64,000 nt of DNA from Miltoncostaea marina (GCF_018141525.1 NZ_CP064655.1:2264501-2328500); one strand, 5' to 3'. Positions 8,575 to 17,433 are shown, numbered from the stretch's first letter. Numbers and translations are program-made. Notes: generated by a model not told the origin, from the sequence alone.

Positions 8575-9000
8575 ATGCCGCCGAGCAAGCGCAGCAACTG
8601 GCTCGTCGCCCTGAAGGTCCAGGACCCGGACACGGCGGTCTGGGTCGACATGGGCAAGTGGGCGGTCCTCGAGGGCGGCGGGGTGACCTCGGACGAGGCG
8701 CTCTACCACGACTGGGACGGCCCCCAGCAGCTCGGGGGCGTGCGCTCCCGGGAGGACGCCACGGTCCGCCGCCTCTACGGCCGCCACGCCAACGAGGTCT
8801 ACTCGCAGCTGGACTCCTGGGTGGGCCGCGCTCGCGTCGAGCTCGCACGCGCCGCCACGGGCGACACGGGCGCGACCGTCGGTGAGACCATCCGCTACAC
8901 GGGCGTCCTCGCCGGAGCGAGCCTGTCCGACGTCGAGAAGGGCTCCTCGGACGGCGCCGAGCTCGAGCTCGTGATGCAGCTCGACGCGAACCTCGCGTGA
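8575..9000 (+). CDS. Tail tube protein
   Basis: 141 residues placed immediately after the sheath, the standard position of the inner tube in contractile phages. ATG with an AGGAGGTG element at about 8562-8569, so it is probably strongly translated, as the tube must be. The sequence has the expected beta-rich layout with a central helix (RRLYGRHANEVYSQLDSW) and a repeated-strand C-terminus ending LELVMQLDANLA. Its stop overlaps the chaperone GTG. Confidence 0.8.
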   Translation: MPPSKRSNWLVALKVQDPDTAVWVDMGKWAVLEGGGVTSDEALYHDWDGPQQLGGVRSREDATVRRLYGRHANEVYSQLDSWVGRARVELARAATGDTGATVGETIRYTGVLAGASLSDVEKGSSDGAELELVMQLDANLA

Positions 9001-9539
9001 CCGAGCAGCCCTCCGCCGCCGCCGCCCGCCTGCAGGTCCTCGCCGCCGACGTGGAGCTCGAGCAGTCCACGGTGCAGGTGCCCTCCGCCCAGGTGCCGCC
9101 GCCGGTCGACGCCGAGGCGATCGCCGACGCCTCGGGCGGGCTCGCGGACCGCATGCGGGCGCGGCTCAACAAGATCACCGCCCAGACGCACCACGACTTC
9201 GCCGTCCCCGGCTGGGACGGCGATCTCGTCGTGCGCGTGCACTACCTCGACCCCGAGACCTGGCGCCGGCTCGGCCGCGGCACGACCGACGCCGAGCTGA
9301 TCGTCGCCTCCACCGATGCCCTCCTGCTGCGCGGCGACGCAGGCGCGCTCGAGGCGATCGAGGGCGCCTGGGGGCCGACGCTGGCCGGCGTCCTCGGCAT
9401 GCCCGCCGACACCCCCGCCACGCGCCTGGTCGCCGCCGTCATGGCCGACCGCGGCCCCTGGATCACCGCCCTCGCCTTCGACGTCCTCAGCTGGCAGCAG
9501 GGCCGGCGGCCGAAGATCGAGGAGGCCCTGGGGGAATAG
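8997..9539 (+). CDS. Tail assembly chaperone, short form
   Basis: 180 residues. It sits between the tube and tape-measure genes, the invariable place of the chaperone pair (lambda gpG/gpGT analogue) that holds the tape measure during tail assembly. The product is acidic and helical with DDxxAV-like blocks in the second half. It ends at TAG 9537-9539 immediately after a run of five G (9530-9534); a second frame without a good start continues in the -1 phase, so a longer G-T fusion is expected. Confidence 0.8.
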   Translation: MTEQPSAAAARLQVLAADVELEQSTVQVPSAQVPPPVDAEAIADASGGLADRMRARLNKITAQTHHDFAVPGWDGDLVVRVHYLDPETWRRLGRGTTDAELIVASTDALLLRGDAGALEAIEGAWGPTLAGVLGMPADTPATRLVAAVMADRGPWITALAFDVLSWQQGRRPKIEEALGE

Positions 9540-9715
9540 CGGCGGCGGCGCCGGAGCTGGGGGCCTGCGTCAACGCGGTGCGCCTCCACATGGACTGGCG
9601 CCCGCTCGTGGGCCTCACGCCGGACGATGCAGGGTCGGCGGTCGAGCGGGTGCTGGCGTTCGCCGTGACGGCCGCGGCCGTCGAGGCCCACAACCGCGAC
9701 GTGAAGGGGCGCTAG
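9530..9715 (+). CDS. Tail chaperone T extension reached by -1 frameshift
   Basis: The frame one base back from the chaperone stays open from the G run to TAG at 9713-9715, about 60 residues including HMDWRPLVGL and the helix VERVLAFAVTAAAVEAH. No start codon with a ribosome site precedes it. At C-TGG-GGG-AA the Gly codon GGG (9531-9533) can re-pair perfectly one base back (9530-9532), giving a -1 fusion of about 240 residues. Coordinates start at the slip site. A separate start at GTG near 9578 is possible but unsupported. Confidence 0.72.
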   Translation, partial: GGIAAAAPELGACVNAVRLHMDWRPLVGLTPDDAGSAVERVLAFAVTAAAVEAHNRDVKGR

Positions 9716-11995
9716 TTGGCAGACGAGTCACAGGTGCTGGTCCGGATGCGCCTGCTCGGCGCCGCCGCGATGGCCCGCGACGTCAAGGGCACCTCGCGGG
9801 CCCTCGGCGACATGGAGCGCCGCGGTCGCAGCACCGGGCGCTCGCTGTCGGGCATGGAGCGCGCCTCGGCCATGGCCTCGGCCGGCTTCGCGCGCTTCGA
9901 GTCGGGCATGGGCGCGGTCGCCGGCGGCCTGTCGAGCGTCGAGGCGGGCGCGCGCCGGGTGATCTCGGTGACGACCGTGATGGCCTCCGCCATCGGCGGC
10001 GCGCTGGCCTTCACCGGCTCCCGCTACAACGCGATGCAGGACCAGCAGCGGATCGCCTTCACCGCCATGACTCGCTCGGCCGAGGAGGCCGAGGAGATCA
10101 TCAAGCGGATCGGCGCCCTGGCGGACGCCTCGCCGACGCTCGACCCCGGCAACGTCGGCCAGGGCGTGCAGCGGATGATGGCCTACGGCCTCTCCGTCGA
10201 GCAGTCCTTCGAGGCGGTCGAGCGGATCGGCGACATGGCGCCGGTGGCCGGCAAGGCGATCGAGGAGGCGATGGGCCAGGCCTCGCTCGCCTTCGGCCAG
10301 ATCCAGTCGAAGGGGAAGCTCTCCGCCGAGGAGCTGAACCAGCTCGCCGAGTCGGTCGCCGTCGGGCGCGCCGCCGTGGCCAAGGAACTCGGCATGACGG
10401 GCGAGGAGTTCGAGGAGGCCATGCGCGCCGGCGAGATCAAGGCCGCCGAGGGTCTCGAGGCGATCTTCGCGGCCATGGAGAAGCGCTCCGGCGGCGCGGC
10501 GGCGCAGATGGCGGAGGCGACGGCCGGCGAGATGGACCGCCTGATGGAGGTCCTGTCCAGCGGCGCCGGCAAGCTCACCCGTCCCTTCTACGACGCCGTG
10601 GGTGACTTCGCCGGGTTCCTCGCCGAGCGCATGGGGCAGGTGGACCTCGAGGCGGTCGGACAGGGCGTCTTCGACACGATCGCCGGCTTCGGCCGCACGA
10701 TCGCCGACCTCGCCTCGCGGATCGACTGGGACGCCGTCATGGGCGGCGCTCGCGCGGCCCTCGACTGGATCGCCGGCGCGGCGCCCGGCGTGATGTCCGC
10801 CGTCGGCGGCTTCCTCGAGCGCGTGCCGGACATCGCCCGCGGCGTGGTCGACGTCGTCGGCCAGGTGGTCGACGCCCTGCGCCCCGCGATGCCCTTCGTC
10901 CAGAACGTCGTGCTGCCGCTGCTGAAGGGCATCGCCATCGGCGTGATCGGCGGCGTGGTGGCTGCCTTCAAGCTCGCCGTGCCGGTCATCAAGGTGATCG
11001 CGACCGCGCTCGGCTGGATCGGCGAGGCCGCCAAGCCGCTGCGGCCCGTGATCGAGACGGTCGGCAAGGTGATCGGCTTCCTCTTCGGCCCCGCCATCCT
11101 CGGCGGCATCGCGCGGCTCGCCCTCATGTTCACGAAGGCCGGCGGCGTCGTGGGCAAGGTCGGCTCCATCGTGGCGACCGCCGCCAAGGTGGCCGCGCTC
11201 CCGATGCGCGTGCTGGACCGGGTGCTGCGCGGCGTGCTCCGCGTCTTCGGCCTACTCGGCCGCGGCGTGATGCGCGCGGCCCGCCTCTTCGATGAGGCGC
11301 TCGCCTTCGTCCGCCGCTACGTCGGCTTCATGTCGGGCCTGCCCGGCCGCATCGGCCGCATCGTCGTCAACATGGTCGGCCGCTTCGTCTCGGGCCTCGC
11401 CCGCCTGCCCGGTGCGGCCATGCGGGCGGGCCGGTCCGTCGTCACCGCGATCGGCCGCTTCCTCGGCTCGCTGCCGTCGCGCATGTGGACGTGGATGAGC
11501 GGGGCCGCCCGCGAGCTCTCCGGGGGCCGCGTGCTCGCCGCCCTGGGCAACGCGGCCAAGCGGATCGGCAAGGCGATCGTCGACGGCATCGTGGGCTTCA
11601 TCAAGGGCGCCCCGGGGGCGATCGCGTCAGCCATCGGGAGCGTCCTCCCGGGCCCGCTGCGCGGCCTCTTCGGCGGCGCGCCCGACGCCGCGGCCCGCAC
11701 CGCGGCGGCCGCCCTGTCGAGCGGCGGCGGCATGATGCCCGGCGCGAACGCCTCCGGCGGGCTCGTGCCGCGCGGCGGGTGGTCCTGGGTGGGCGAGCGG
11801 GGTCCGGAGCTGGCCCGCTTCCCGGCCGGGGCCCGCATCTACCCTGCCGGCCAGAGCGAGCGGATGGCCGCCGCCGGCCAGCGCATGGCCTCGCGCGCCG
11901 AGCAGCTCTACGCGACGCTGCTCGTCAACCTGGACGGCCGCGAGCTGCACCGCGGCGTGCACCGCGTCGAGCGGGCGAAGGTCGAGTTCGCGTGA
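9716..11995 (+). CDS. Tape measure protein
   Basis: 759 residues with a TTG start directly after the chaperone extension's stop. N-terminal third is helical and charged (MARDVKGTSRALGDMERRG), the middle has long hydrophobic Gly/Ala/Val stretches (residues about 360-560) as in tape measures that cross the host membrane, and near the C-terminus comes the common GGLVPRGGWSWVGERGPEL block. The length would set a tail of roughly 110 nm using 1.5 angstrom per residue, a family rule. The TTG start is weak, consistent with low copy number per tail. Confidence 0.9.
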   Translation: MADESQVLVRMRLLGAAAMARDVKGTSRALGDMERRGRSTGRSLSGMERASAMASAGFARFESGMGAVAGGLSSVEAGARRVISVTTVMASAIGGALAFTGSRYNAMQDQQRIAFTAMTRSAEEAEEIIKRIGALADASPTLDPGNVGQGVQRMMAYGLSVEQSFEAVERIGDMAPVAGKAIEEAMGQASLAFGQIQSKGKLSAEELNQLAESVAVGRAAVAKELGMTGEEFEEAMRAGEIKAAEGLEAIFAAMEKRSGGAAAQMAEATAGEMDRLMEVLSSGAGKLTRPFYDAVGDFAGFLAERMGQVDLEAVGQGVFDTIAGFGRTIADLASRIDWDAVMGGARAALDWIAGAAPGVMSAVGGFLERVPDIARGVVDVVGQVVDALRPAMPFVQNVVLPLLKGIAIGVIGGVVAAFKLAVPVIKVIATALGWIGEAAKPLRPVIETVGKVIGFLFGPAILGGIARLALMFTKAGGVVGKVGSIVATAAKVAALPMRVLDRVLRGVLRVFGLLGRGVMRAARLFDEALAFVRRYVGFMSGLPGRIGRIVVNMVGRFVSGLARLPGAAMRAGRSVVTAIGRFLGSLPSRMWTWMSGAARELSGGRVLAALGNAAKRIGKAIVDGIVGFIKGAPGAIASAIGSVLPGPLRGLFGGAPDAAARTAAAALSSGGGMMPGANASGGLVPRGGWSWVGERGPELARFPAGARIYPAGQSERMAAAGQRMASRAEQLYATLLVNLDGRELHRGVHRVERAKVEFA

Positions 11996-12717
11996 GCGCT
12001 CGTGACCGCGGCCTCGCGGGCCGGGTGATGCTGAAGGCGGCCGAGGGCCCGCTCGCCAGCCGGCCCGGCATCGTGCTGCTGCTGACCTCGCCTCCCGACT
12101 TCTCGGGCGGCGCCGGCGGCTGGGAGGCGATGGACCGCCCGCGGCGGCGACCCGCCCGCTGGTGGCGCGGCGGCGTCGAGCGCACGCAGTCGATCGCCGG
12201 CCTGCTCGACCCGCTCGGCCTGAACCGCCGCTTCGAGGATGGATCGACGGTCACGGGCACCGTCGAGGCGGCGCTCGATCACCTCGAGCGGCTCGGCGTC
12301 ACGCCGGGCGGCGCCGACCACCCGACGCCCGTGCGTCTGCACGGCGACCTCTCGGACCCCTACAGCCGTCGCGGCGGCCTCTGGGTGGTCCAGGGCCTGT
12401 CGCTCGGCGATCGCGTCTACGCGCCCGACGGCACGCTGCGCCGCCAGGCGGTGACCGTGGAGCTGGTCGACTACGAGGAGGCGCCCAGCATCCGGCCCGT
12501 CACGGTGCGGCGCACGCGAGCGAACGTCAACAAGCCGCGCACGCGCCGCGTCACGACGCGCAAGGGCGACACGCTGCGCCTGATCGCGGTCCGCGAGCTC
12601 GGCTTCGCGGGCGGCTGGCAGCGCATCCGCGACTGGAATCCGAAGCAGCTGAAGGGCACCCGGCCGGTCGGCCCCGATGACCCGCTGCGCGCCGGCGTGC
12701 GCCTGGTGCTGAAGTGA
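11992..12717 (+). CDS. LysM-containing tail tube/baseplate protein
   Basis: 241 residues. N-terminal part resembles the contractile-system tube-initiator family (PGIVLLLTSPPDFSGG, GGWEAMDRPRRRP). The last 60 residues form a LysM module: VTTRKGDTLRLIAVRELG ... WQRIRDWNPKQLKG ... LRAGVRLVL. In phages such proteins lie between tape measure and hub and connect tube to baseplate; LysM may contact peptidoglycan or stabilise the hub. GTG start and stop each overlap neighbours by 4 bases. Confidence 0.82.
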   Translation: MSARDRGLAGRVMLKAAEGPLASRPGIVLLLTSPPDFSGGAGGWEAMDRPRRRPARWWRGGVERTQSIAGLLDPLGLNRRFEDGSTVTGTVEAALDHLERLGVTPGGADHPTPVRLHGDLSDPYSRRGGLWVVQGLSLGDRVYAPDGTLRRQAVTVELVDYEEAPSIRPVTVRRTRANVNKPRTRRVTTRKGDTLRLIAVRELGFAGGWQRIRDWNPKQLKGTRPVGPDDPLRAGVRLVLK

Positions 12718-13250
12718 CGACGCCCGCCCAGCGCGCCCGCATCCGCGCCCGCCAGGGCGCCGCGATGGCCGCGCCGCCCCCGCGCATCACGCCGCGCCGC
12801 GGCAGTGTCGAGAGCCTGACGCTGACCGCCCAGGGCCGCCGCTGGCCGGTCGGCGCGGCGATCGACGGCGACACGGCGTGGGAGATGACCACCGAGGGCG
12901 CCGCCACCGTGACCCTGCCGGTGCGGTCCCCCAACGACTCGCTGCTGCGCGTGCTCACCGACGAGGCGCTCATCCAGCGCGACGGGATCACCGTGGAGGT
13001 GGACGGGGTCAGCTACGCGCTGGCCTCGGTGTCCTCGGACGGCACCGGCCTCTACACGCTGACCTTCGAGGACCAGGTCGCCTGGCGCCTGCGGCAGTTC
13101 ACGAAGTTCCTCGCCGCCACCCGCGCCACGACGACCCGCGCGGGCTTCGTGCGCCGCCTCGTCGCCGAGGCCTCGGCGCCGCCGCGCGAGCGCATGCGCT
13201 GGTTCATCCCCGAGCTGCGCGACGTGCAGCCGGTCGCCCGGGGGGGCTAG
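12714..13250 (+). CDS. Baseplate hub, N-terminal part (split gene)
   Basis: 178 residues matching the first barrel of gpD/XkdQ-type hubs: SVESLTLTAQGRRWPVG, TAWEMTTEGAATVTLPVRSP and YTLTFEDQVAWRLRQF. A complete hub needs a second barrel, and that is found in the next gene in the same frame (its GDEPWLLAMPAWEWG and following strands). The frame ends at TAG 13248-13250 after seven G residues, and the next gene starts with GTG at 13251 with zero spacing. Either a split hub, an amber-readthrough gene, or a recent nonsense mutation. Confidence 0.75.
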   Translation: MTTPAQRARIRARQGAAMAAPPPRITPRRGSVESLTLTAQGRRWPVGAAIDGDTAWEMTTEGAATVTLPVRSPNDSLLRVLTDEALIQRDGITVEVDGVSYALASVSSDGTGLYTLTFEDQVAWRLRQFTKFLAATRATTTRAGFVRRLVAEASAPPRERMRWFIPELRDVQPVARGG

Positions 13251-14657
13251 GTGGCCCTCACCCGCCCCCGGGCCCGGCCATCGGGAGGCTCACCCGCGCC
13301 CGCGCGCGGCACCGGCGCCTCCGACTACACCGTGAAGGGCGCCCGCGCCGACGCCCACCAGCGGTCCGTCATCGACGGCGTGCTCGGCGAGGCCGAGCGC
13401 CTCGGGGCCTCGCGGCGCGTGATGGTGGCCGCGATCATGGCCATCACCCAGGAGTCGACGGCGCGCTCGCTCGCCCACGGCGACACCGCTGGCCCCGACA
13501 GCCGCGGACCCTTCCAGCAGCGCTCCCCGTGGGGCCCCGAATCGCAGCGGCGCGACCCCGCGGGCGCCACGCGCCTGTTCCTCACCGTCGACAAGGGGCC
13601 CGGGGTCCAGGGCTGGAAGGTCGTGCACGGCGGCCTGAAGAACGCGCCGGGCGACCTCTCCCGGGCGATCAACGCCGTGCAGCGCAGCCGCTACCCGGAC
13701 GCCTACGCGCAGTGGCAGGCGGAGGCCGAGCGGACGGTCGACACCTGGCTCGGGGACGACAGCCGCGGCGAGGGTGGCGCGGCGTCGCGCCGGTACGAGT
13801 TCACGCGCGGCGAGCGCGGCGGCCAGCGCGAGAGCTCGTGGGCCGCCACCGGGCGCCTCGCCGAGGAGGTCGGCTGGCTGCGGTGGGCGGCGGGCAACGT
13901 CTTTCACTTCGTCTCCGAGCAGGAGCTGCGCCAGGCGGCGCCCGCCGTGCGCATCACCGGCGACGAGCCGTGGCTGCTCGCGATGCCGGCCTGGGAGTGG
14001 GGCACCGCCCGCCCGGTCACCGAGCTGACCCTTCGGGTGCTCTCCGAGCGCTGGGGCGTCATGCCGGGCGGCGTCGTGCTGATGGCGACCGGCGGGCCCG
14101 AGGACGGCCGCTGGATCGTCTCCGGCGTCGCGGGCCCGCGACTCGACTCGCCCGAGGTCGAGGTCACGCTGCGCCGGCCGACGATGCGCCGGCCGGAGCC
14201 GACGGCCGAGGAGTCGGCCGACGGCGACGTGGTCGGCGGCGCGGCCGGCGGGGCGCAGAGCGCGATCCTCGACGCCGCGCGGGCCGTCCACGCGCAGGGC
14301 CGCGCCTACCTGCTCGGCGGCGGTCACGGCGTGCCGCTGACGAGCATCGACGACGACGCCCCGCTCGACTGCTCGTCGTCCACCTCGCTGGTACTGAAGG
14401 CGGCCGGCATGTTCCCCGGCGACCGGGCGATCGTCTCCGGCGCCTTCGCCTCGAGCTGGGGCGCGGCGGGCAAGGGGCCCAGCTTCACCGTCTGGGCGAA
14501 CGCGACCCACGTCTGGATCGAGCTGCACGGCTCGCCCGGCGGCTGGGCGCGCTTCGACACCAGCCCCCACGGCGACGGCGGCAGCGGGCCGCGCCTGCGC
14601 CGGACCGCGCGCAGCACCGCCGGCTTCACCCCCCGCCACTGGCCCGGTGACCGGTGA
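13251..14657 (+). CDS. Baseplate hub C-terminal part with two muralytic domains
   Basis: 468 residues, same frame as the upstream hub part. Residues about 25-165 resemble a lysozyme/transglycosylase-like domain (AIMAITQESTARS with a candidate catalytic Glu, then GPFQQR). Residues about 215-305 complete the hub barrel (PAWEWGTARPVTELTLRVLSERWG). Residues about 325-465 look like an NlpC/P60-type endopeptidase: PLDCSSSTSLVLKAAG supplies the Cys, and THVWIELHG the His. Such tail-tip enzymes open the wall during DNA entry. Domain assignments rest on motif pattern. Confidence 0.75.
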   Translation: MALTRPRARPSGGSPAPARGTGASDYTVKGARADAHQRSVIDGVLGEAERLGASRRVMVAAIMAITQESTARSLAHGDTAGPDSRGPFQQRSPWGPESQRRDPAGATRLFLTVDKGPGVQGWKVVHGGLKNAPGDLSRAINAVQRSRYPDAYAQWQAEAERTVDTWLGDDSRGEGGAASRRYEFTRGERGGQRESSWAATGRLAEEVGWLRWAAGNVFHFVSEQELRQAAPAVRITGDEPWLLAMPAWEWGTARPVTELTLRVLSERWGVMPGGVVLMATGGPEDGRWIVSGVAGPRLDSPEVEVTLRRPTMRRPEPTAEESADGDVVGGAAGGAQSAILDAARAVHAQGRAYLLGGGHGVPLTSIDDDAPLDCSSSTSLVLKAAGMFPGDRAIVSGAFASSWGAAGKGPSFTVWANATHVWIELHGSPGGWARFDTSPHGDGGSGPRLRRTARSTAGFTPRHWPGDR

Positions 14658-14908
14658 GCCTCACGGACCTCGCCGCCCGCCGCGCCCGCCGCGGCGGCCC
14701 GGGCACCCCGATGGAGGCCACCGTCCTGGCGGCGCCCGCCGCGCCCGACGCCCTCCTGCGCGTCGAGGTGGACGCCCAGGCCGGCATCGCCCGCGAGTGC
14801 CCGTGGATGGCCCGCGGCGCCGCCCTGCCCGCCCCCGGCGACGCCGCCCTGGTGGTCGAGTCGGACGCCGGCGAGCTGTGGGTCATCGCCTGGTGGCCCC
14901 AGACGTAG
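14654..14908 (+). CDS. Small OB-like baseplate/spike protein
   Basis: 84 residues; GTG in a 4-base overlap. Strand pattern TPMEATVLAA, LLRVEVDAQAG, CPWMARGAALPAPGDAALVV and ELWVIAWWP is like the small oligonucleotide-binding-fold proteins following hub genes (gp5/gpV-related). It could plug or extend the hub. I cannot assign it more closely. Confidence 0.62.
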   Translation: MSLTDLAARRARRGGPGTPMEATVLAAPAAPDALLRVEVDAQAGIARECPWMARGAALPAPGDAALVVESDAGELWVIAWWPQT

Positions 14909-14927
14909 ACGAAGGAGCCCGGATCGG

Positions 14928-15326
14928 ATGCCCGGATCGAAGACGAACGCCCACGCCGCGCGCTGGCTCGACCACGAGTACGGCCTGGCCCCCTACGTGG
15001 CGCCGGCCACGCGCTACCTGCGCCTGTTCACCACGGCGATCGACGAGGACGGCGTGGGCACCGAGGCGGCCGGCAACGGATACGCGCCCGTGGCCGTGCC
15101 CAACGACGCCACGACCTTCGTCCGGACCGGCCAGACGGTGAGCCTGGTGGCCGACCTCTCCTGCGGCACGCCGACGGGCGGCGACTGGGGCGTCATCCGC
15201 GGCGCCGGCTTCTCGGACACCCCCGGCGGCGCCCTCACGCTCTACTCGAACGTCACGCCCCTCCAGACCGTCGAGGGCGGAGAGGTGACCCTGCCGGCGG
15301 GCGAGTTCTCCCACACGGAGACCTGA
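14928..15326 (+). CDS. Virion structural / fibre-base domain protein
   Basis: 132 residues, ATG with GAAGGAGC about 10 bases upstream. Recognisable phage structural module: YLRLFTTAIDEDGVGTEAAGNGYAPVAV, a pattern found in many phage tail or decoration proteins ('LFTT...GTE..G.GYAR'), followed by beta strands. First gene after the short gap that follows the hub block, and first of the fibre genes. Confidence 0.7.
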   Translation: MPGSKTNAHAARWLDHEYGLAPYVAPATRYLRLFTTAIDEDGVGTEAAGNGYAPVAVPNDATTFVRTGQTVSLVADLSCGTPTGGDWGVIRGAGFSDTPGGALTLYSNVTPLQTVEGGEVTLPAGEFSHTET

Positions 15327-15327
15327 C

Positions 15328-16317
15328 GTGAGCGCCCCCTTCGGCGAGGGGGCCGTGCTGTGGAGCGAGGCCTTCCCCTATGCCGACGGCCTCCTGCGGA
15401 CGGTGGGGGCCGCGAAGTGGGCGAACGCCGCCTTCTGGACCGGCCAGGCCAGCCCGCGCGTCGTCGCCCAGCAGGCCGCCGGCCCGGCCTCGCAGGCGTG
15501 GGTCGACGCGTACACGCTCGCCATCTTCGCCCTCACCGACCAGGCGCAGGCCGGGGACATCACCCCGGGCGACGCGGCCGAGGGCTTCGACGTGGTCGCC
15601 CGCGGGCTGGTCAAGGCGACCGGCAACACGAACCCCGCCTTCACCCACTTCTTCGGCACGCCGGGCGGCAGCCCGACGATGTACACCGCGACCCAGACGA
15701 ACCGCACGGCGACCGATGGGCTCGCGATCTCGAAGGGCTCGTCCTTCACGAGCCTCCTGGCCGAGCAGGCCCACGAGTGGACCAACGGCCACCACCTCGG
15801 GCTGCGGGTGGTGCCCATCCCGGGCGGGGTCGCCCTGTCGCTGTGGCGCTCCGCCGACGGCTCGAGCTGGACGCAGGTCGGGTTCACCGTCAACGACACG
15901 AGCAGCCCCCTGCGCCGCGGCCGCCTGGCGATCGAGTGCTTCAGCACCGCCAACCGCTGGGACGCGATCGAGGTGCGGACCACGCTGGCCGGGGACACCA
16001 CGGCACCGTCGGCCGACGTCACCGCGGGACCGACCCCGGCGAAGATCAGCGCCGTTCCCGGCTACGACGCCTCGGCCTTCACCTTCGTGGTCGACGAGCC
16101 CTGCCAGGCGTGGGAGCTGCGCGCCGTCGGCGACCCCTCCGACCCCCGCGACGCCGGCGACCCGCTCGTCCTCTCCGGCGGCGCCGTCAGCGCCGCCACG
16201 CCCGCCGAGCGCACCGTCACCTACGCCCACCTCGAGGCCGCCGGCATCGCCGGGGCGGACGGGACCAAGGGCCTGAAGCTGTACGCCCGCGACCTCGCTG
16301 ACAACTGGAGCTCCTGA
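15328..16317 (+). CDS. Fibre/receptor-binding protein with lectin-like and Ig-like domains
   Basis: 329 residues. The first 215 resemble a concanavalin-like jelly roll (HLGLRVVPIPGGVALSLWRSADGSSWTQVG, RLAIECFS, DAIEVRTT), typical of sugar-binding modules. From about residue 227, after DTTAPSADV, an Ig-like module runs to the end with FTFVVDEPCQAWELRAV and LYARDLADNWSS. That last pattern recurs in the next two genes. Likely an exposed adhesin. GTG start, one base after the previous stop. Confidence 0.68.
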   Translation: MSAPFGEGAVLWSEAFPYADGLLRTVGAAKWANAAFWTGQASPRVVAQQAAGPASQAWVDAYTLAIFALTDQAQAGDITPGDAAEGFDVVARGLVKATGNTNPAFTHFFGTPGGSPTMYTATQTNRTATDGLAISKGSSFTSLLAEQAHEWTNGHHLGLRVVPIPGGVALSLWRSADGSSWTQVGFTVNDTSSPLRRGRLAIECFSTANRWDAIEVRTTLAGDTTAPSADVTAGPTPAKISAVPGYDASAFTFVVDEPCQAWELRAVGDPSDPRDAGDPLVLSGGAVSAATPAERTVTYAHLEAAGIAGADGTKGLKLYARDLADNWSS

Positions 16318-16997
16318 TGGCCGCCTACTTCCAGCTGGTCCTCGACACCACCCCGCCGGCTGGCGTCTCGGTCGTGATGAACGGCGGCGACCCGGCGACC
16401 GGATCGCGCGACGTCACCCTCAGCATCGCCACGACCGATCCCGACACCACGGGCTACCAGGTCAAGATCTACGGCGACGTCGACGACGCCCACGCGCCCG
16501 CCGAGTACCGGGCGACTGAGGCCAATGCCCCCTGGGTCACCTACGTCGCCTCGAAGGGGATCCGGCTGTCGGCCGGCGACGGCACCAAGACGGTGCGCAT
16601 CAAGGTCCGCGACGACGTCGGCAACGCGTCGGCCGAGGCGAGCGACACCATCGTCCTCGACACCACGGCGCCGGTCGTCACCGTCGGGACGCCCTCGGCC
16701 GCGAAGATCTCCAAGGTCGCCGGCTACGACGAGTCGGTCTTCGACTGGGAGGCCGACGAGCCCTTCGAGGAGTACAAGGTGCTCGTCGTCCAGAGCCAGT
16801 CGGCGACCCACACCCAGGGCACCCAGATCCCCACGACCGCCGGCTCGGCCAACGTCGCCGGCTCGGCCGGCGGCTACCCGGCCGCCACGCCGATCACCAC
16901 GACGGTGAAGGGCGCCGACTACGAGGCGGCCGGCGGCGACGCCGACTCCTACGTGAAGGTGTTCGTCCGCGACTCCACCGGGACGTGGAGCCTCTAG
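16317..16997 (+). CDS. Tandem Ig-like tail protein
   Basis: 226 residues, ATG overlapping the previous stop by one base. Two Ig-like units: the first opens FQLVLDTTPPAGVSV and closes IKVRDDVGNASAEASD, the second opens TIVLDTTAPVVTV and closes VFVRDSTGTWSL. The second ends like the lectin-Ig protein upstream, so the module has been copied between genes. Such domains decorate tails and bind surface carbohydrate weakly; that role is family knowledge. Confidence 0.66.
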   Translation: MAAYFQLVLDTTPPAGVSVVMNGGDPATGSRDVTLSIATTDPDTTGYQVKIYGDVDDAHAPAEYRATEANAPWVTYVASKGIRLSAGDGTKTVRIKVRDDVGNASAEASDTIVLDTTAPVVTVGTPSAAKISKVAGYDESVFDWEADEPFEEYKVLVVQSQSATHTQGTQIPTTAGSANVAGSAGGYPAATPITTTVKGADYEAAGGDADSYVKVFVRDSTGTWSL

Positions 16998-16999
16998 CA

Positions 17000-17431
17000 G
17001 TGAGCGCCGCCTTCCGGCTCGCGCTGGACGTCACCCCGCCGACGGTGGTCCTCGGCCTGCCCTCGCGGACGCCCGCCCGCACGATCGCCGTGCCCTACAT
17101 GATCTCCGCCGACGGCCAGGTCGCCGACGCGACGATCGCCGGCGCCCCGGCCGTGGTCCAGCCCGCGCGCCTGGTGAGCACGGTCACGAAGGACGAGGGC
17201 GGCACGGTGCGCGTCACGGCGCTCGCGCGCGACGACGTCGGCAATGAGTCGACGGCCGACGTGGCGGTCCTCCTGGCGCCCTACGTGCCGGTGCTGGTGC
17301 CCGGGTCCGTGCGCATGTCGGTGAGGGCGCAGCGGGCGCAGATGGCCGTCAGCGCCCGCTCCGCGCGGATGAGCGCCCGGCCGACGACGCGGGTGCGGAT
17401 GACGGTGACGATCGCAGGCAGGGAGGCGTAG
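17000..17431 (+). CDS. Ig-like tail protein with basic C-terminus
   Basis: 143 residues from GTG 17000; an alternative GTG at 16985 would overlap the previous gene. The start SAAFRLALDVTPPTVVLG parallels the AAYFQLVLDTTPP of the gene before it, so this is a third copy of the Ig-like opening. One Ig-like unit closes with ALARDDVGNESTAD, then a tail alternates arginine and small residues with repeated 'MSxRAxRAxMxVSARSARM' character, possibly self-associating. Confidence 0.6.
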   Translation: MSAAFRLALDVTPPTVVLGLPSRTPARTIAVPYMISADGQVADATIAGAPAVVQPARLVSTVTKDEGGTVRVTALARDDVGNESTADVAVLLAPYVPVLVPGSVRMSVRAQRAQMAVSARSARMSARPTTRVRMTVTIAGREA

Positions 17432-17433
17432 CC

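Noticed and set aside
7456-9000. Tailocin (phage-tail bacteriocin) instead of a prophage
   Set aside because: Terminase, portal, protease and capsid genes are present and look intact.
13240-13251. Frameshift at the seven-G run of the hub gene
   Set aside because: The downstream hub half is in the same frame as the upstream half, so a shift would break rather than join them. The issue is the TAG codon.
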